54,880 nucleotides of DNA from Pantoea sp. 1.19 (GTDB taxonomy: Bacteria > Pseudomonadota > Gammaproteobacteria > Enterobacterales > Enterobacteriaceae): assembly GCF_001922585.1 (NCBI RefSeq), contig NZ_MRBS01000011.1, positions 1 to 54,880 of the forward strand. Direction: 5' to 3'. This document shows, in pieces, positions 35,976 through 44,559 of the stretch. Position numbers and translations under genes: made by a program. Numbering within the stretch: the stretch's first letter is position 1; the number at the start of each line of letters is the position of its first letter. A model generated the notes under the pieces. That model was given only the letters and a program-made list of their open reading frames with translations, did no database searches and was not told the origin of the DNA.

Positions 35976-36615
35976 TGAATTTTTTCTCCAGATGTTGGCT
36001 GTAGCGGGACAGCGGCCAGCACAGTAGGAAGTAGCCCAGCGCCACCAGGCCAAAAACCTTGAACGGCTGGTAGGTCACGTTGTTCAGCATCGTGCCGGCC
36101 TTAGTCAGCTCGACAAAGCCGATGATCGACGCCAGTGCGGTACCTTTGATCACCTGCACGGCAAAACCGACGGTGGGCGCAATGGCGATGCGCAGCGCCT
36201 GCGGCGCAACTACCCGGCACAGGGTTTGACTGAAGCTAAGGCCAAGGCAGCGCGAGGCCTCCCACTGCCCTTTCGGCAGCGCCAGTACGCTGCCGTACCA
36301 GATATCCAGCAGGAAGGCGCTGGTGTAGAACGTCAGCGCCAGCGAGGCGGCGGTCCACGGCGAGACGTCGATGCCAAACAGCGCCACGCCAAAAAAAGCC
36401 AGAAACAGCTGCATCAGTAGCGGCGTCCCCTGGAACAGTTCGATGTAAGCGCGGATCAGCCGGTTGGGCCATCGGCGGCGCAGCAGGCGGATCAGCAGCA
36501 GCGGCAGCGTGACCAGCGTGCCGCCGAAGAACGCCACCAGCGACAGCGCCACCGTCCAGCGGGCCGCCAGCAGCAAATTACGAATAATGTCCCAGTCGGT
36601 AAAGGTCGTCATCAT
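35956..36615 (-). CDS. Polar amino acid-type ABC transporter, permease subunit 2
   Basis: 219 residues with about five hydrophobic spans. The EAA loop that docks the ATPase is seen as QWEASRCLGLSFSQTLCRVV. ELFQGTPLLMQLFLAFFG is the HisM/GlnP-type block after TM2. ATG 36615 overlaps the upstream permease stop (ATGA); a second ATG follows at 36612. With permease 1 it forms a heterodimeric channel in the inner membrane. Confidence 0.9.
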   Translation of the reverse strand: MMTTFTDWDIIRNLLLAARWTVALSLVAFFGGTLVTLPLLLIRLLRRRWPNRLIRAYIELFQGTPLLMQLFLAFFGVALFGIDVSPWTAASLALTFYTSAFLLDIWYGSVLALPKGQWEASRCLGLSFSQTLCRVVAPQALRIAIAPTVGFAVQVIKGTALASIIGFVELTKAGTMLNNVTYQPFKVFGLVALGYFLLCWPLSRYSQHLEKKFNAAHHH

Positions 36616-37277
36616 GCGGTCACCCCCAGCCATTTGCGACCAATGGCCAGCAGCAGCTGACGCATGGCGATCGATAATCCGAGATAGATAAGCGTGGCGA
36701 CCAGGTAGACTTCAAAGCTTAAAAAAGTCCGCGACTGAATCAGGTTGGCGGCGAAGGTCAGCTCTTCATACGACACCTGCGAGACCACCGACGAACCGAG
36801 CATCACGATGATGCACTGGCTGACCAGCGCCGGGTAAATCCGCGCCAGTGACGGCGGCAGCACCACGCGCAGAAAGGTCTGCGTGCGGCTCAGGCCCAGC
36901 ACCCGCCCCGCCTCCCACTGCCCTTTCGGCGTCACCTGAATACCGGCGCGAATGATTTCGGTGCTGTAGGCGCCAAGGTTGATGATCATGGCCAGCAGCG
37001 CCGCCTCACCGGCGGTCAGCTTTAGCCCCAGGTTAGGCAAGCCGAAGACAATGAAAAACAGCTGTACCACGAACGGCGTATTGCGGATCAGCTCGACGTA
37101 AACGCCCCACAGTCGGCTGGCCCAGTTGGCGCGGCCGCTGCGCAGCCACGCGCCGAGGATGCCGAGCGTCACCCCACCCAGCGTCGCCATCACCGTCAGT
37201 TGCACGGTAACCCACAGCCCGGCTAGCAGCTCCGGCCACATTGGCCAGAGCGCGGCAAAGTTGAGTTGTCCGATCAT
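36612..37277 (-). CDS. Polar amino acid-type ABC transporter, permease subunit 1
   Basis: 221 residues, five or so hydrophobic spans, HisM/GlnP family. Characteristic YVELIRNTPFVVQLFFIVFG and the EAA loop GQWEAGRVLGLSRTQTFLRV. Paralogous to the following permease but clearly diverged, as usual for such pairs. It starts ten bases after the binding-protein gene. Confidence 0.9.
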   Translation of the reverse strand: MIGQLNFAALWPMWPELLAGLWVTVQLTVMATLGGVTLGILGAWLRSGRANWASRLWGVYVELIRNTPFVVQLFFIVFGLPNLGLKLTAGEAALLAMIINLGAYSTEIIRAGIQVTPKGQWEAGRVLGLSRTQTFLRVVLPPSLARIYPALVSQCIIVMLGSSVVSQVSYEELTFAANLIQSRTFLSFEVYLVATLIYLGLSIAMRQLLLAIGRKWLGVTA

Positions 37278-37287
37278 CCGCCCGCCC

Positions 37288-38073
37288 TTATGCGCCGAAG
37301 CCGGCCGGCAGTGGCGCTTTCAGCCAACTTTCCGACAGCGTATTCAGCGTGTTATCGCGCATCGCCTGCGCAATCAGCGCATCCACCCTGGCCTTCAGCG
37401 CCGGTTCATTTTTCCGCAGGCCAATAAAGCACGGCGAATCCTTCAGCATAAACTTCGCCACCGGCGCTTTGGCGGCGTTCTGCCGGGTAAGGGCGGCCAC
37501 CACGAGATTACCGGTCGCCACGTACTGCACCTGCCCGGAAAGGTACGCCGACAGCGTGGTGTTGTTATCTTCGTAGCGCTTAAGCTGTGCGTCTTTCGGC
37601 GCCACCTCGCTCAACACCATGTCTTCCACCGCGCCGCGGGTGACGCCGATCGATTTCCCGCTCAGCGCCGCCGCCGTTTTCAGCGCTGTCGCCTGCGGAC
37701 CAAACACGCCAAGGAAGAACGGCGCATAGGCGCGGCTGAAATCGATCACTTTTTCACGCTCCGGGTTTTTGCCGAGGCTGGAGATCACCAGGTCCACTTT
37801 ATTGGTTTGCAAATACGGCACGCGGTTCGCGCTGGTGACCGGCACCAGCTGCAGTTTGACCTTCAGCTGGTTGGCGAGATATTTCGCCATATCGATGTCA
37901 TAGCCTTGCGGCTGGAGATCGGTGCCAACCGACCCGAAGGGCGGAAAATCCTGCGGCACGGCGATGCGGATCACGCCGCGCTTTTCGATATCCGCCAGTT
38001 GGTCAGCCTGCGCCGGCGCTATCTGGGTCAACAGCACTGCCGCGCTCATGGCGGCCAATAACAGCTTTTTCAT
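37288..38073 (-). CDS. Periplasmic substrate-binding protein of the same ABC transporter
   Basis: 261 residues. Sec signal peptide MKKLLLAAMSAAVLLTQIAPAQA (cut after about residue 23), then a SBP_bac_3 fold: IEKRGVIRIAVPQDFPPFG, GYDIDMAKYLANQLKVKLQL, DLVISSLGKNPEREKVIDFS, and GKSIGVTRGAVEDMVLSE. In amino-acid binders an Arg in the DL.I..L....ER segment grips the carboxylate; it is kept here. First gene of the nine-gene operon; ATG follows GGGGAGAG. Its ligand is unknown; a ureide carboxylate such as allantoate or oxalurate is plausible. Confidence 0.88.
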   Translation of the reverse strand: MKKLLLAAMSAAVLLTQIAPAQADQLADIEKRGVIRIAVPQDFPPFGSVGTDLQPQGYDIDMAKYLANQLKVKLQLVPVTSANRVPYLQTNKVDLVISSLGKNPEREKVIDFSRAYAPFFLGVFGPQATALKTAAALSGKSIGVTRGAVEDMVLSEVAPKDAQLKRYEDNNTTLSAYLSGQVQYVATGNLVVAALTRQNAAKAPVAKFMLKDSPCFIGLRKNEPALKARVDALIAQAMRDNTLNTLSESWLKAPLPAGFGA

Positions 38074-38270
38074 CGTTACTCTCCCCGGTTATCAGAACAT
38101 GAAACAAAAGATTCTTGATAATACTTTCTGCAACTAATGTGCCAGGGATCGTCGCCGCGTTAAAACAGTGAGTGCGGGCGGGTTAGCCCGGTTTTGCCGC
38201 GCCGCTTTTGGGCCTCCGCTGCGCCGATGGTCTGCACCGTTCCGGCGCAAAGCACCAAAGGGGTGCCCCG

Positions 38271-39110
38271 TTATCGCTGCTCTAGCTCATCCAACTGCTG
38301 ATAAAGCGCGGCGATGTGGTGGATACGCTGGCGGCCGGCGGCCAGCCGCGCGTGCAGTACCGCATTGGCCAGCAGGTTAATCAGGCTGTTGGCGGCGGCA
38401 TAGCTGTCAAAGGCGGAGACGCTGTCCAGCGGAACGCAGAGCGGCCAGCGCGCCAGCGCGCGAATCGCCTGCGCCTGCGGTTCACACAGCACCACCACCG
38501 GAATGTGTCGGCTCTGCAGCTGCGTCAGCAGCGGCTTGATCAGCCGCGAACGCCGGCGAAAAGCCAGCACCACGACGCAGTCTTCCGGGCCGATATCCAC
38601 CAGCTCCTCCGCCAGCGTCTGCCCCGGCTGCGGCAAAATATGCACCTGCGCACGGCTCTGCAGCAGCTGCTGCCGCAGATGCAGCGCCAGCGGCCACGAG
38701 TTACGCATGCCAATAATGTACAGGCGCCGGCCGTCAGCCAGCGCCGCCGCCACGTCAGCAAACTGCGCGGCATCCAGCTGATTGACCCATGCGGTCAGGT
38801 TGGCCATCTCCTGCTTATAGTGGCGCGCCAGCAGGGTATTACCCTGCACGGCGTCACGGTGATCGGTGAGCGGCATACCGCTCTGGCGCAGAGTGCGCAG
38901 CTCATCGCGCATCTCTTTGTATTTTTCATAACCCAGCCGCTTAAACAGTCGGCTGACGGTGGCTTTTGAGACGCCGCTGAGCCGCGCCAGCTCGGCGCTG
39001 TTATAGCCGATCAGATCGTCAAAGTGGTCGAAGACAAAGTCCGCCACCCGCTGCTCCTGCGGCGACAGCCGGGCATAGTGGCTTTTCAGACGTTCATCAA
39101 GCTGTTGCAT
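38271..39110 (-). CDS. hpxU: RpiR-family transcriptional regulator HpxU
   Basis: 279 residues. N-terminal RpiR-type HTH (residues about 1-75, with GYNSAELARLSGVSKATVSR) and C-terminal SIS domain (about 120-255: DGRRLYIIGMRNSWPLAL, DCVVVLAFRRRSRLIKPLL). SIS domains usually sense phosphosugars, but here the ligand is probably a purine breakdown product. Divergent from hpxW. ATG 39110 (MQQLDERLKSHY) chosen because the 19 upstream codons read through the promoter region. Confidence 0.85.
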   Translation of the reverse strand: MQQLDERLKSHYARLSPQEQRVADFVFDHFDDLIGYNSAELARLSGVSKATVSRLFKRLGYEKYKEMRDELRTLRQSGMPLTDHRDAVQGNTLLARHYKQEMANLTAWVNQLDAAQFADVAAALADGRRLYIIGMRNSWPLALHLRQQLLQSRAQVHILPQPGQTLAEELVDIGPEDCVVVLAFRRRSRLIKPLLTQLQSRHIPVVVLCEPQAQAIRALARWPLCVPLDSVSAFDSYAAANSLINLLANAVLHARLAAGRQRIHHIAALYQQLDELEQR

Positions 39111-39127
39111 AGGCGTTCCTGTAACGT

Positions 39128-39135
39128 TTGTTTCA
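39128..39135. promoter_or_regulatory. Candidate HpxU half-site in hpxU-hpxW intergenic region
   Basis: TTGTTTCA occurs here and, in inverse orientation, at 38100-38107 upstream of the transporter-hpxJK operon. A similar CGTTTCA lies at about 39230, and an inverted repeat AGTGC-N6-GCACT at 39160-39175. Shared words in front of two hpx transcripts are what a common regulator would need, but the assignment to HpxU is only inference. Confidence 0.3.
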
Positions 39136-39265
39136 GTGAGTCTACCGCCATACAAATAGAGTGCCAATAAGCACTATACCGCCGGGTTCCCCCGCCGCAG
39201 AAAAAGCTGGTACAGCTTTTGCAAACTTTCGTTTCACCTCGGTAACCCGACCCGGAGCCTCACGT

Positions 39266-40852
39266 ATGTTGCACAGTAACTTTTCTCCACAGGGAATGGC
39301 GGTGACGCCGCACCACCTGGCCAGCCAGAGCGCGCTGGCGGTGCTGCGCGACGGCGGCAATGCCATTGAAGCGATGGTCGCCGCCGCCGCCAGCATCGCG
39401 GTGGTCTATCCCCATATGAACGGCCTCGGCGGCGACGGCTTCTGGCTGATTGTGCCGCCGCAGGGAGAGCCGGTGGCGATTGACGCCAGCGGTCGCGCCG
39501 GCGCGCTGGCCGATCTGAGCCGCTATGCCGGGCAGCAGCAGATCCCGATCCGCGGGCCGCAGGCGGCGCTGACCGTGGCCGGTACCGTCAGCGGCTGGCA
39601 GGAGGCCCTGACGGTGTCCCGCGATCTGGGCGGTACCCCGCTGCCGCTGCCGCGCCTGCTGAGCGATGCGATACGCTACGCCAGCGACGGGATCCCGGTC
39701 ACCGCATCCCAGGCGGCGGCCACCGCCGGTAAATACGCCGAACTGCACGCGCAGCCGGGCTTTCGCGATACCTACCTGATGAGCGGCGAGCTGCCGCGCG
39801 CCGGCCAGCGCTTTACCCAGCCGGCGCTGGCCGCCACGCTGCGCCACCTGAGTGAAGCCGGACTGGAAAGCTTTTACCGCGGCGCGCTGGCCGAGCGCCT
39901 GGCGGCGGGAATGGCGACCCTGGGCATGCCGATCGTCGCCGGGGATCTGCAGCAGCAGCGGGCAGTTCGGACCATGCCACTGCGCCTGGCACACCGTCAA
40001 GGCGAGGTGTTTAACCTTGCGCCGCCGACCCAGGGACTGGTGTCGCTGGCAATCCTCGGCATCACCGATCGGCTGGCGATGGCGAACGCCAATGATGCCG
40101 ATACCGTCCACCGCGTGGTTGAAGCCACCAAGCTGGCCTTTGGCCTGCGCGATGCGCACATCACCGATCCACGCCAGCTGCGCACCGACATCGCCGCGCT
40201 GCTGCACGGCGAACATCTCGATCGGCTGGCCGCGCAGGTCTGCGACCGTCAGGCCCTGCCCTGGGGAGCCGGTAAAGGCCCCGGCGATACCGTGTGGATG
40301 GGGGTGGTCGATCGCAGCGGCCTGGCGGTGTCGTTTATTCAGAGCCTGTACCACGAGTTTGGCAGCGGCGTGGTACTGCCGGGAACCGGCATCGTCTGGC
40401 AAAACCGCGGCGCCTCTTTCAGCCTCGATCCGACGCACCTGCTGGCGCTGGCCCCGGGCAAACAGCCGTTTCATACCCTGAATCCCGCCGCGGCGCGCCT
40501 GCGCGACGGCCGGGTGATGGTTTGGGGCTCAATGGGCGGTGACGGTCAGCCGCAAACTCAGGCGGCGATTTTTACCCGCCACGTGGTGCAGGGACTGGGG
40601 CTGCAAGAGGCAGTGTCCGCACCGCGCTGGCTGCTGGGCCGCACCTGGGGGCAAACCTCCGACAGCCTGAAGCTGGAGCAGCGTTTTTCAGCGGAAACGG
40701 CGGCGGCGCTGCGCGCGCGCGGGCATGACGTCGAGTGGCTGACGCCGTTCAGCGAAACCGTTGGCCACGCCGGCGCCATCGTACGTCACCCCGACGGCAT
40801 GCTGGAAGGGGCATGGGATCCGCGCAGCAACGGCAGCGCGGCCGGATATTAA
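39266..40852 (+). CDS. hpxW: Oxamate amidohydrolase proenzyme (gamma-glutamyltransferase-like Ntn hydrolase)
   Basis: 528 residues. Klebsiella HpxW is described as oxamate amidohydrolase, giving oxalate and ammonia at the end of the route. GGT-like proenzyme: the chain should self-cleave before the nucleophile Thr342 in GPGDTVWMGVVDRSG, leaving small-subunit residues such as SLYHEFGSGVVLPGTGI. N-terminal blocks: GNAIEAMVAAAASIAVVYPH and NGLGGDGFWLI. No signal peptide, unlike periplasmic GGT, so cytoplasmic. The glutamate-gripping Arg and Ser-Ser pair of classical GGT are not evident. ATG 39266 chosen by homology. Confidence 0.85.
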   Translation: MLHSNFSPQGMAVTPHHLASQSALAVLRDGGNAIEAMVAAAASIAVVYPHMNGLGGDGFWLIVPPQGEPVAIDASGRAGALADLSRYAGQQQIPIRGPQAALTVAGTVSGWQEALTVSRDLGGTPLPLPRLLSDAIRYASDGIPVTASQAAATAGKYAELHAQPGFRDTYLMSGELPRAGQRFTQPALAATLRHLSEAGLESFYRGALAERLAAGMATLGMPIVAGDLQQQRAVRTMPLRLAHRQGEVFNLAPPTQGLVSLAILGITDRLAMANANDADTVHRVVEATKLAFGLRDAHITDPRQLRTDIAALLHGEHLDRLAAQVCDRQALPWGAGKGPGDTVWMGVVDRSGLAVSFIQSLYHEFGSGVVLPGTGIVWQNRGASFSLDPTHLLALAPGKQPFHTLNPAAARLRDGRVMVWGSMGGDGQPQTQAAIFTRHVVQGLGLQEAVSAPRWLLGRTWGQTSDSLKLEQRFSAETAAALRARGHDVEWLTPFSETVGHAGAIVRHPDGMLEGAWDPRSNGSAAGY

Positions 40853-40863
40853 CAGGAGCGAAT

Positions 40864-41055
40864 ATGCAACATCAGGCAGAGCCCGACTGGGCGGACTATT
40901 TGTTACAGATGGAGCGGGCGCTGGGCGTGCCGCTGGACGACGCCCGCCGCGCCGAGCTGCGGGTGCAGTTTGCCCGCATTGCCGCGATGGCCGCGCCGCT
41001 GATGGCCTGCCCGCTGGATGAGCGGCTGGAAGTTGCGGGGGTATTTCATCCATGA
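40864..41055 (+). CDS. hpxX: Small AtzG-like protein (DUF4089)
   Basis: 63 residues: MQHQAEPDWADYLLQMERAL, then PLDDARRAELRVQFARIAAM and a hydrophobic end. In Pseudomonas the AtzG subunit wraps around amidase AtzE and completes its active complex, much like GatC with GatA. The gene overlaps the amidase gene by four bases (ATGA), fitting one-to-one production. It starts 11 bases after hpxW. Confidence 0.8.
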   Translation: MQHQAEPDWADYLLQMERALGVPLDDARRAELRVQFARIAAMAAPLMACPLDERLEVAGVFHP

Positions 41056-42461
41056 GCATCCTCACCCTCTCTCTGCGAGAGATGCAGCAGCGTATCCGGT
41101 GCGGTGAACTGAGCGCCCGCGAACTGGCCGAGGCCACGCTGGCGCGCCTCAGCGCAGTCAATCCGCAAATTAACGCCTGGACCACGGTAACCGGCGCCCG
41201 AATGCGCGCCGAAGCGGATCGCATCGATGCCCGCCGCGCGCGCGGCGAAGCGCTGCCACCGCTGGCCGGCATTCCGTATGCGGTGAAAAACCTGTTTGAC
41301 GTTCGCGGCCACACCACGCTGGCCGGCGCGCAGCTGTTTGCCGATCGCCCCGCCGCCCGCGAGGACGCTTTTGCCGTGCGTCGGCTAAGTGAAGCCGGGG
41401 CTCTGCTCAGCGGCATGCTGAACATGGATGCCTACGCCTATGGCTTTACCACCGAAAACAGCCACTACGGCGCGACCCGTAACCCCCACGATCTGACCCG
41501 CATCGCTGGCGGTTCATCCGGCGGTTCGGCGGCGGCCGTGGCCGCCGGGGTGGTGCCTTTCTCCCTCGGCAGTGACACCAACGGGTCGATCCGCGTGCCG
41601 GCGTCGCTGTGCGGTATTTTTGGATTGAAACCGACCTTTGGCCGCCTGTCGCGCAGCGGCAGTCAGCCGTTCGTGGCCAGCCTCGATCATATCGGCCCGT
41701 TCGCCCGCAGCGTGGCGGATCTGGTGCTGGTGTATGATGTGCTGCAGGGCGCGGATCCGGCGGATCCGTTTCAGGCGCCGCGCGCCGCTGAACCGCTCAG
41801 CGCGCGCCTGAATGCCGATGAGTCACCGCTGCGGATCGGGGTACTGGGCGGCTGGTTTCACCACTGGGCCGATGCTGATGCGCTTCAGGCCGTGCAGCGC
41901 GCGGCGGACGCGCTGGATGCCCGGACGGAGATCGTTTGGCCGCAGGCCGGGCTGGCGCGCAACGCCGCCTTTTTGCTGACCGCCGCCGAGGCGGGGAACC
42001 ACTATTTGCCGGCGCTGCGCACGGCGGCGGATCGCATTGAGCCCAACTCGCGCGAACGCCTGCTGGCCGGCGCAATGATGCCCGCCGCCTGGGCGCTTCA
42101 GGCGCAGCGGTTTCGCCGTGCGTTTCAGCAGGAGGCACTGGCGGCTTTTGACAAGGTCGACGTCCTGCTGGCTCCCGCTACTCCCTGCTGCGCCACGCCG
42201 GTGGGCCAGCAAACGCTGCGCCTGAACGGCAGCGAAGTGAACATCAAGGCCAGTATGGGGATGCTGACGCAGCCGATCTCCTTTCTCGGCCTGCCGGTCA
42301 CCACCGCTCCGCTGCGCAGCGCATCCGGCCTGCCGATCGGCGTACAGCTGATCGCCGCGCCGTTTCGCGAGGATCACTGCCTGCGCGCCGCGCAGCGGCT
42401 GGAACAACAGGGATTAACCGTCGCCACTCCGGCGACGCTGGAGCCGATGCATGATCATTAA
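41052..42461 (+). CDS. hpxY: Amidase of the AtzE/GatA signature family
   Basis: 469 residues. Amidase-signature triad Lys-cisSer-Ser: Lys in [14 protein letters not shown] and the serines in [17 protein letters not shown] and [16 protein letters not shown]. Closest pattern is AtzE (1-carboxybiuret hydrolase). With HpxX it should form an AtzEG-like complex. Oxalurate is chemically close to carboxybiuret, so cleavage of oxalurate or a similar ureide is a reasonable but unproven role. No signal peptide. Confidence 0.85.
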   Translation: MSILTLSLREMQQRIRCGELSARELAEATLARLSAVNPQINAWTTVTGARMRAEADRIDARRARGEALPPLAGIPYAVKNLFDVRGHTTLAGAQLFADRPAAREDAFAVRRLSEAGALLSGMLNMDAYAYGFTTENSHYGATRNPHDLTRIAGGSSGGSAAAVAAGVVPFSLGSDTNGSIRVPASLCGIFGLKPTFGRLSRSGSQPFVASLDHIGPFARSVADLVLVYDVLQGADPADPFQAPRAAEPLSARLNADESPLRIGVLGGWFHHWADADALQAVQRAADALDARTEIVWPQAGLARNAAFLLTAAEAGNHYLPALRTAADRIEPNSRERLLAGAMMPAAWALQAQRFRRAFQQEALAAFDKVDVLLAPATPCCATPVGQQTLRLNGSEVNIKASMGMLTQPISFLGLPVTTAPLRSASGLPIGVQLIAAPFREDHCLRAAQRLEQQGLTVATPATLEPMHDH

Positions 42462-42825
42462 TCATCCTGAAACGCTGGCCGCGGTCACCGCGGCCTTTTA
42501 CCGCTATGAGCAGGCGCTGATCGGTAACGACACCGCCGTTCTCGACGACCTGTTTTGGCACGATGAACGCACCGTACGCCTGGGGGCCGGAGAGAACCTG
42601 TACGGTATCAGCCAGATCCGCGAATTTCGCGCCGCCCGTTCCGCCGCCGGGCTGATGCGCCAGCTGCGAAATACGGTGATCACCACGTTTGGTGAGGATG
42701 TGGCGGTGTGCAGCACGGAATTTACCCGCGAGGGCAGCAATAAAGTGGGGCGGCAACAGCAAACGTGGGTGAGGCTGCCCGTCGGCTGGCGGATTGTTGC
42801 CGCGCAGGTCAGTCTGATGAGCTGA
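42451..42825 (+). CDS. hpxZ: AtzH-like protein (DUF3225, SnoaL/NTF2-like fold)
   Basis: 124 residues, NTF2-like: HPETLAAVTAAFYRYEQALI, LDDLFWHDERTVRLGAGENL, GISQIREFRAARSAAGLMRQ and VGRQQQTWVRLPVGWRIVAA. In atrazine-type pathways AtzH removes a carbamoyl group next to AtzEG; HpxZ probably does an analogous step or assists it. Overlaps hpxY by 11 bases, so it is translationally coupled. Confidence 0.82.
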   Translation: MIINHPETLAAVTAAFYRYEQALIGNDTAVLDDLFWHDERTVRLGAGENLYGISQIREFRAARSAAGLMRQLRNTVITTFGEDVAVCSTEFTREGSNKVGRQQQTWVRLPVGWRIVAAQVSLMS

Positions 42826-42833
42826 TGGCGTCT

Positions 42834-42851
42834 GCGCCCCCTGCGGGGCGC
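42834..42851. terminator. Short hairpin between convergent hpxZ and hpxB
   Basis: GCGCCCC and GGGGCGC pair around CTGC in the 34-base gap between two convergent stop codons. No T run follows on either strand. Confidence 0.35.
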
Positions 42852-42859
42852 GTCGTCGC

Positions 42860-43804
42860 TTAGTCGCGACAGGGATGCGTGGCCTGCCAGTGGTCGGCAA
42901 TCTGCTGGCGGGTGCAAATCCAGACTTTTTCATGCTGCTGGATATGATCCAGAAAACGCTGCAGGGCGCGGAACTTACCGGGCCGCCCCAGCAGCCGGCA
43001 GTGCATCCCCACCGACATCATCTTCGGCGCGGTTTCCCCCTCGGCGTACAGCACATCAAAGCTGTCTTTCAGGTAGGTATAGAACTGCTCGGCGGTATTG
43101 AAGCCCTGCGGCGTGGCAAAGCGCATGTCGTTGCATTCCAACGTGTAGGGGATTATCAGATGCGGCTTCACGCGGCCATCGCTGCAGCTCACCCGGGTCC
43201 AGAACGGCAGATCGTCGCCGTAGTAGTCACTGTCCCAGGTGAAACCACCCTCCTCCACCAGCAGCCGCCGGGTGTTCGGACTGTCGCGGCCGGTATACCA
43301 GCCGGTCGGCGCCTGACCAAACAGTTCGCGCAGTATCGCAACCGCCTGCCGCATATGCTGACGCTCCTGCTCTGCGTCCATGTGCTGATAGTGGATCCAG
43401 CGCCAGCCGTGGCTGACCACGTCGTAGTGGGCGTCACGGATCGCCGCCACCACCTCCGGGTGGCGCGCCAGCGCCATCGCCACGCCAAACACGGTGAGCG
43501 GCAGGCCGCGGCGAACAAATTCGTGGTGAATGCGCCAGAATCCGGCGCGCGAGCCATATTCGTACAGGGAATCCATCGACATATGGCGATCGGGATAACT
43601 GGCCGCGCCGATAATGTCTGACAGAAACTGCTCCGATCCGGCGTCGCCGTGCAGCACGTGATTTTCCGCACCCTCTTCGTAGTTCAGCACAAACTGTACG
43701 GCAATGCGCGCGCCGTCAGGCCAGGCCGCGTGCGGCGGCCGGCCGGCATAGCCGCGCAGATCGCGCGGGTAAGGCTGATTCAGTAACGCTTGCAGATCGG
43801 TCAT
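42860..43804 (-). CDS. hpxB: Allantoinase of the polysaccharide-deacetylase fold (PuuE type)
   Basis: 314 residues. Cofactor-independent allantoinase PuuE; hydrolyses allantoin to allantoate, unrelated to the metal-dependent AllB. Marks: RIAVQFVLNYEEGAENHVLH, SLYEYGSRAGFWRIHHEF, HYDVVSHGWRWIHYQHMDAE, PTGWYTGRDSPNTRRLLVEE, WDSDYYGDDLPFWT and SVGMHCRLLGRPGKFRAL. Third gene of hpxSAB, nine bases after hpxA. Confidence 0.92.
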   Translation of the reverse strand: MTDLQALLNQPYPRDLRGYAGRPPHAAWPDGARIAVQFVLNYEEGAENHVLHGDAGSEQFLSDIIGAASYPDRHMSMDSLYEYGSRAGFWRIHHEFVRRGLPLTVFGVAMALARHPEVVAAIRDAHYDVVSHGWRWIHYQHMDAEQERQHMRQAVAILRELFGQAPTGWYTGRDSPNTRRLLVEEGGFTWDSDYYGDDLPFWTRVSCSDGRVKPHLIIPYTLECNDMRFATPQGFNTAEQFYTYLKDSFDVLYAEGETAPKMMSVGMHCRLLGRPGKFRALQRFLDHIQQHEKVWICTRQQIADHWQATHPCRD

Positions 43805-43813
43805 GGCGGGGCC

Positions 43814-44548
43814 TCAGTTAAGATTGCGGAACAGGCCGCTCAGGGGTTTGGTAATCGGGTAGTCCAGATCGCCGTGCTTGCTGGTAGTAAGACGCAGCGC
43901 GGCCAGCGACTCCACCAGCTTGACGGCGGCGGTGACCCCGTCAATCACCGGCATATTGAGCTCGGCGGTGAGCGTCTGCGCCAGATCAGCCATGCCGCCG
44001 CAGCCCAGTACGATGGCACCGCAGCCATCTTCGCGCTTCGCTTGCAGGCAGCGCTCGCGCACGCTTTCCTGCGCAAGGCCGCTACCGTCTTCCAGCGCCA
44101 ATACCGGCAGATCGATCGCGTGCAGCGCCGCGCAGTGATGGCTGAAGCCGTACTGCTGTAGCAGGTGACGGGCAATGGTCAGCGTGCGCGGCAGGGTGGT
44201 GACGACCGAAAAGCGGGTCGCGACCAGCGTGGCAAAATGGAACGCCGCCTCGGCAATGCCAATCACCGGCGCCTGCGCCAGTTCGCGCGCCGCCAGCAGC
44301 CCCGGATCGCCAAAGCAGGCGATAATATGACCCTGCACGCCCTGCTGACGTCCCTGCCGCACCTGCTCCAGAACGCCGACCGCCGCCACCGCTTCATCAA
44401 AATGGCCTTCGATTGACGGTACGCCCTGGCTGGGGCAGACCGCGAGGATCTCGGTGCCCGGTGCGGCCACCGCCTGCGCTGCGCGGCCGATGCTCGCCGT
44501 CATCGCGGCGCTGGTGTTGGGATTGATAACCTGAATCACTACGGACAT
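43814..44548 (-). CDS. hpxA: Allantoin racemase (Asp/Glu/hydantoin racemase family)
   Basis: 244 residues. Two-cysteine racemase: cysteines in IIACFGDPGLLAA and AIVLGCGGMADLA, N-terminal VIQVINPNTSAAMT typical of the Dcg1/hydantoin racemase group. It interconverts S- and R-allantoin so that allantoinase HpxB can use both. ATG 44548 follows GGAGTCATC; five extra codons upstream overlap hpxS. Confidence 0.9.
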   Translation of the reverse strand: MSVVIQVINPNTSAAMTASIGRAAQAVAAPGTEILAVCPSQGVPSIEGHFDEAVAAVGVLEQVRQGRQQGVQGHIIACFGDPGLLAARELAQAPVIGIAEAAFHFATLVATRFSVVTTLPRTLTIARHLLQQYGFSHHCAALHAIDLPVLALEDGSGLAQESVRERCLQAKREDGCGAIVLGCGGMADLAQTLTAELNMPVIDGVTAAVKLVESLAALRLTTSKHGDLDYPITKPLSGLFRNLN

Positions 44549-44559
44549 GATGACTCCAC

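Noticed and set aside
39266..40852. Classical periplasmic gamma-glutamyltranspeptidase
   Set aside because: No signal peptide, and the hpx context and similarity to HpxW fit oxamate amidohydrolase better.
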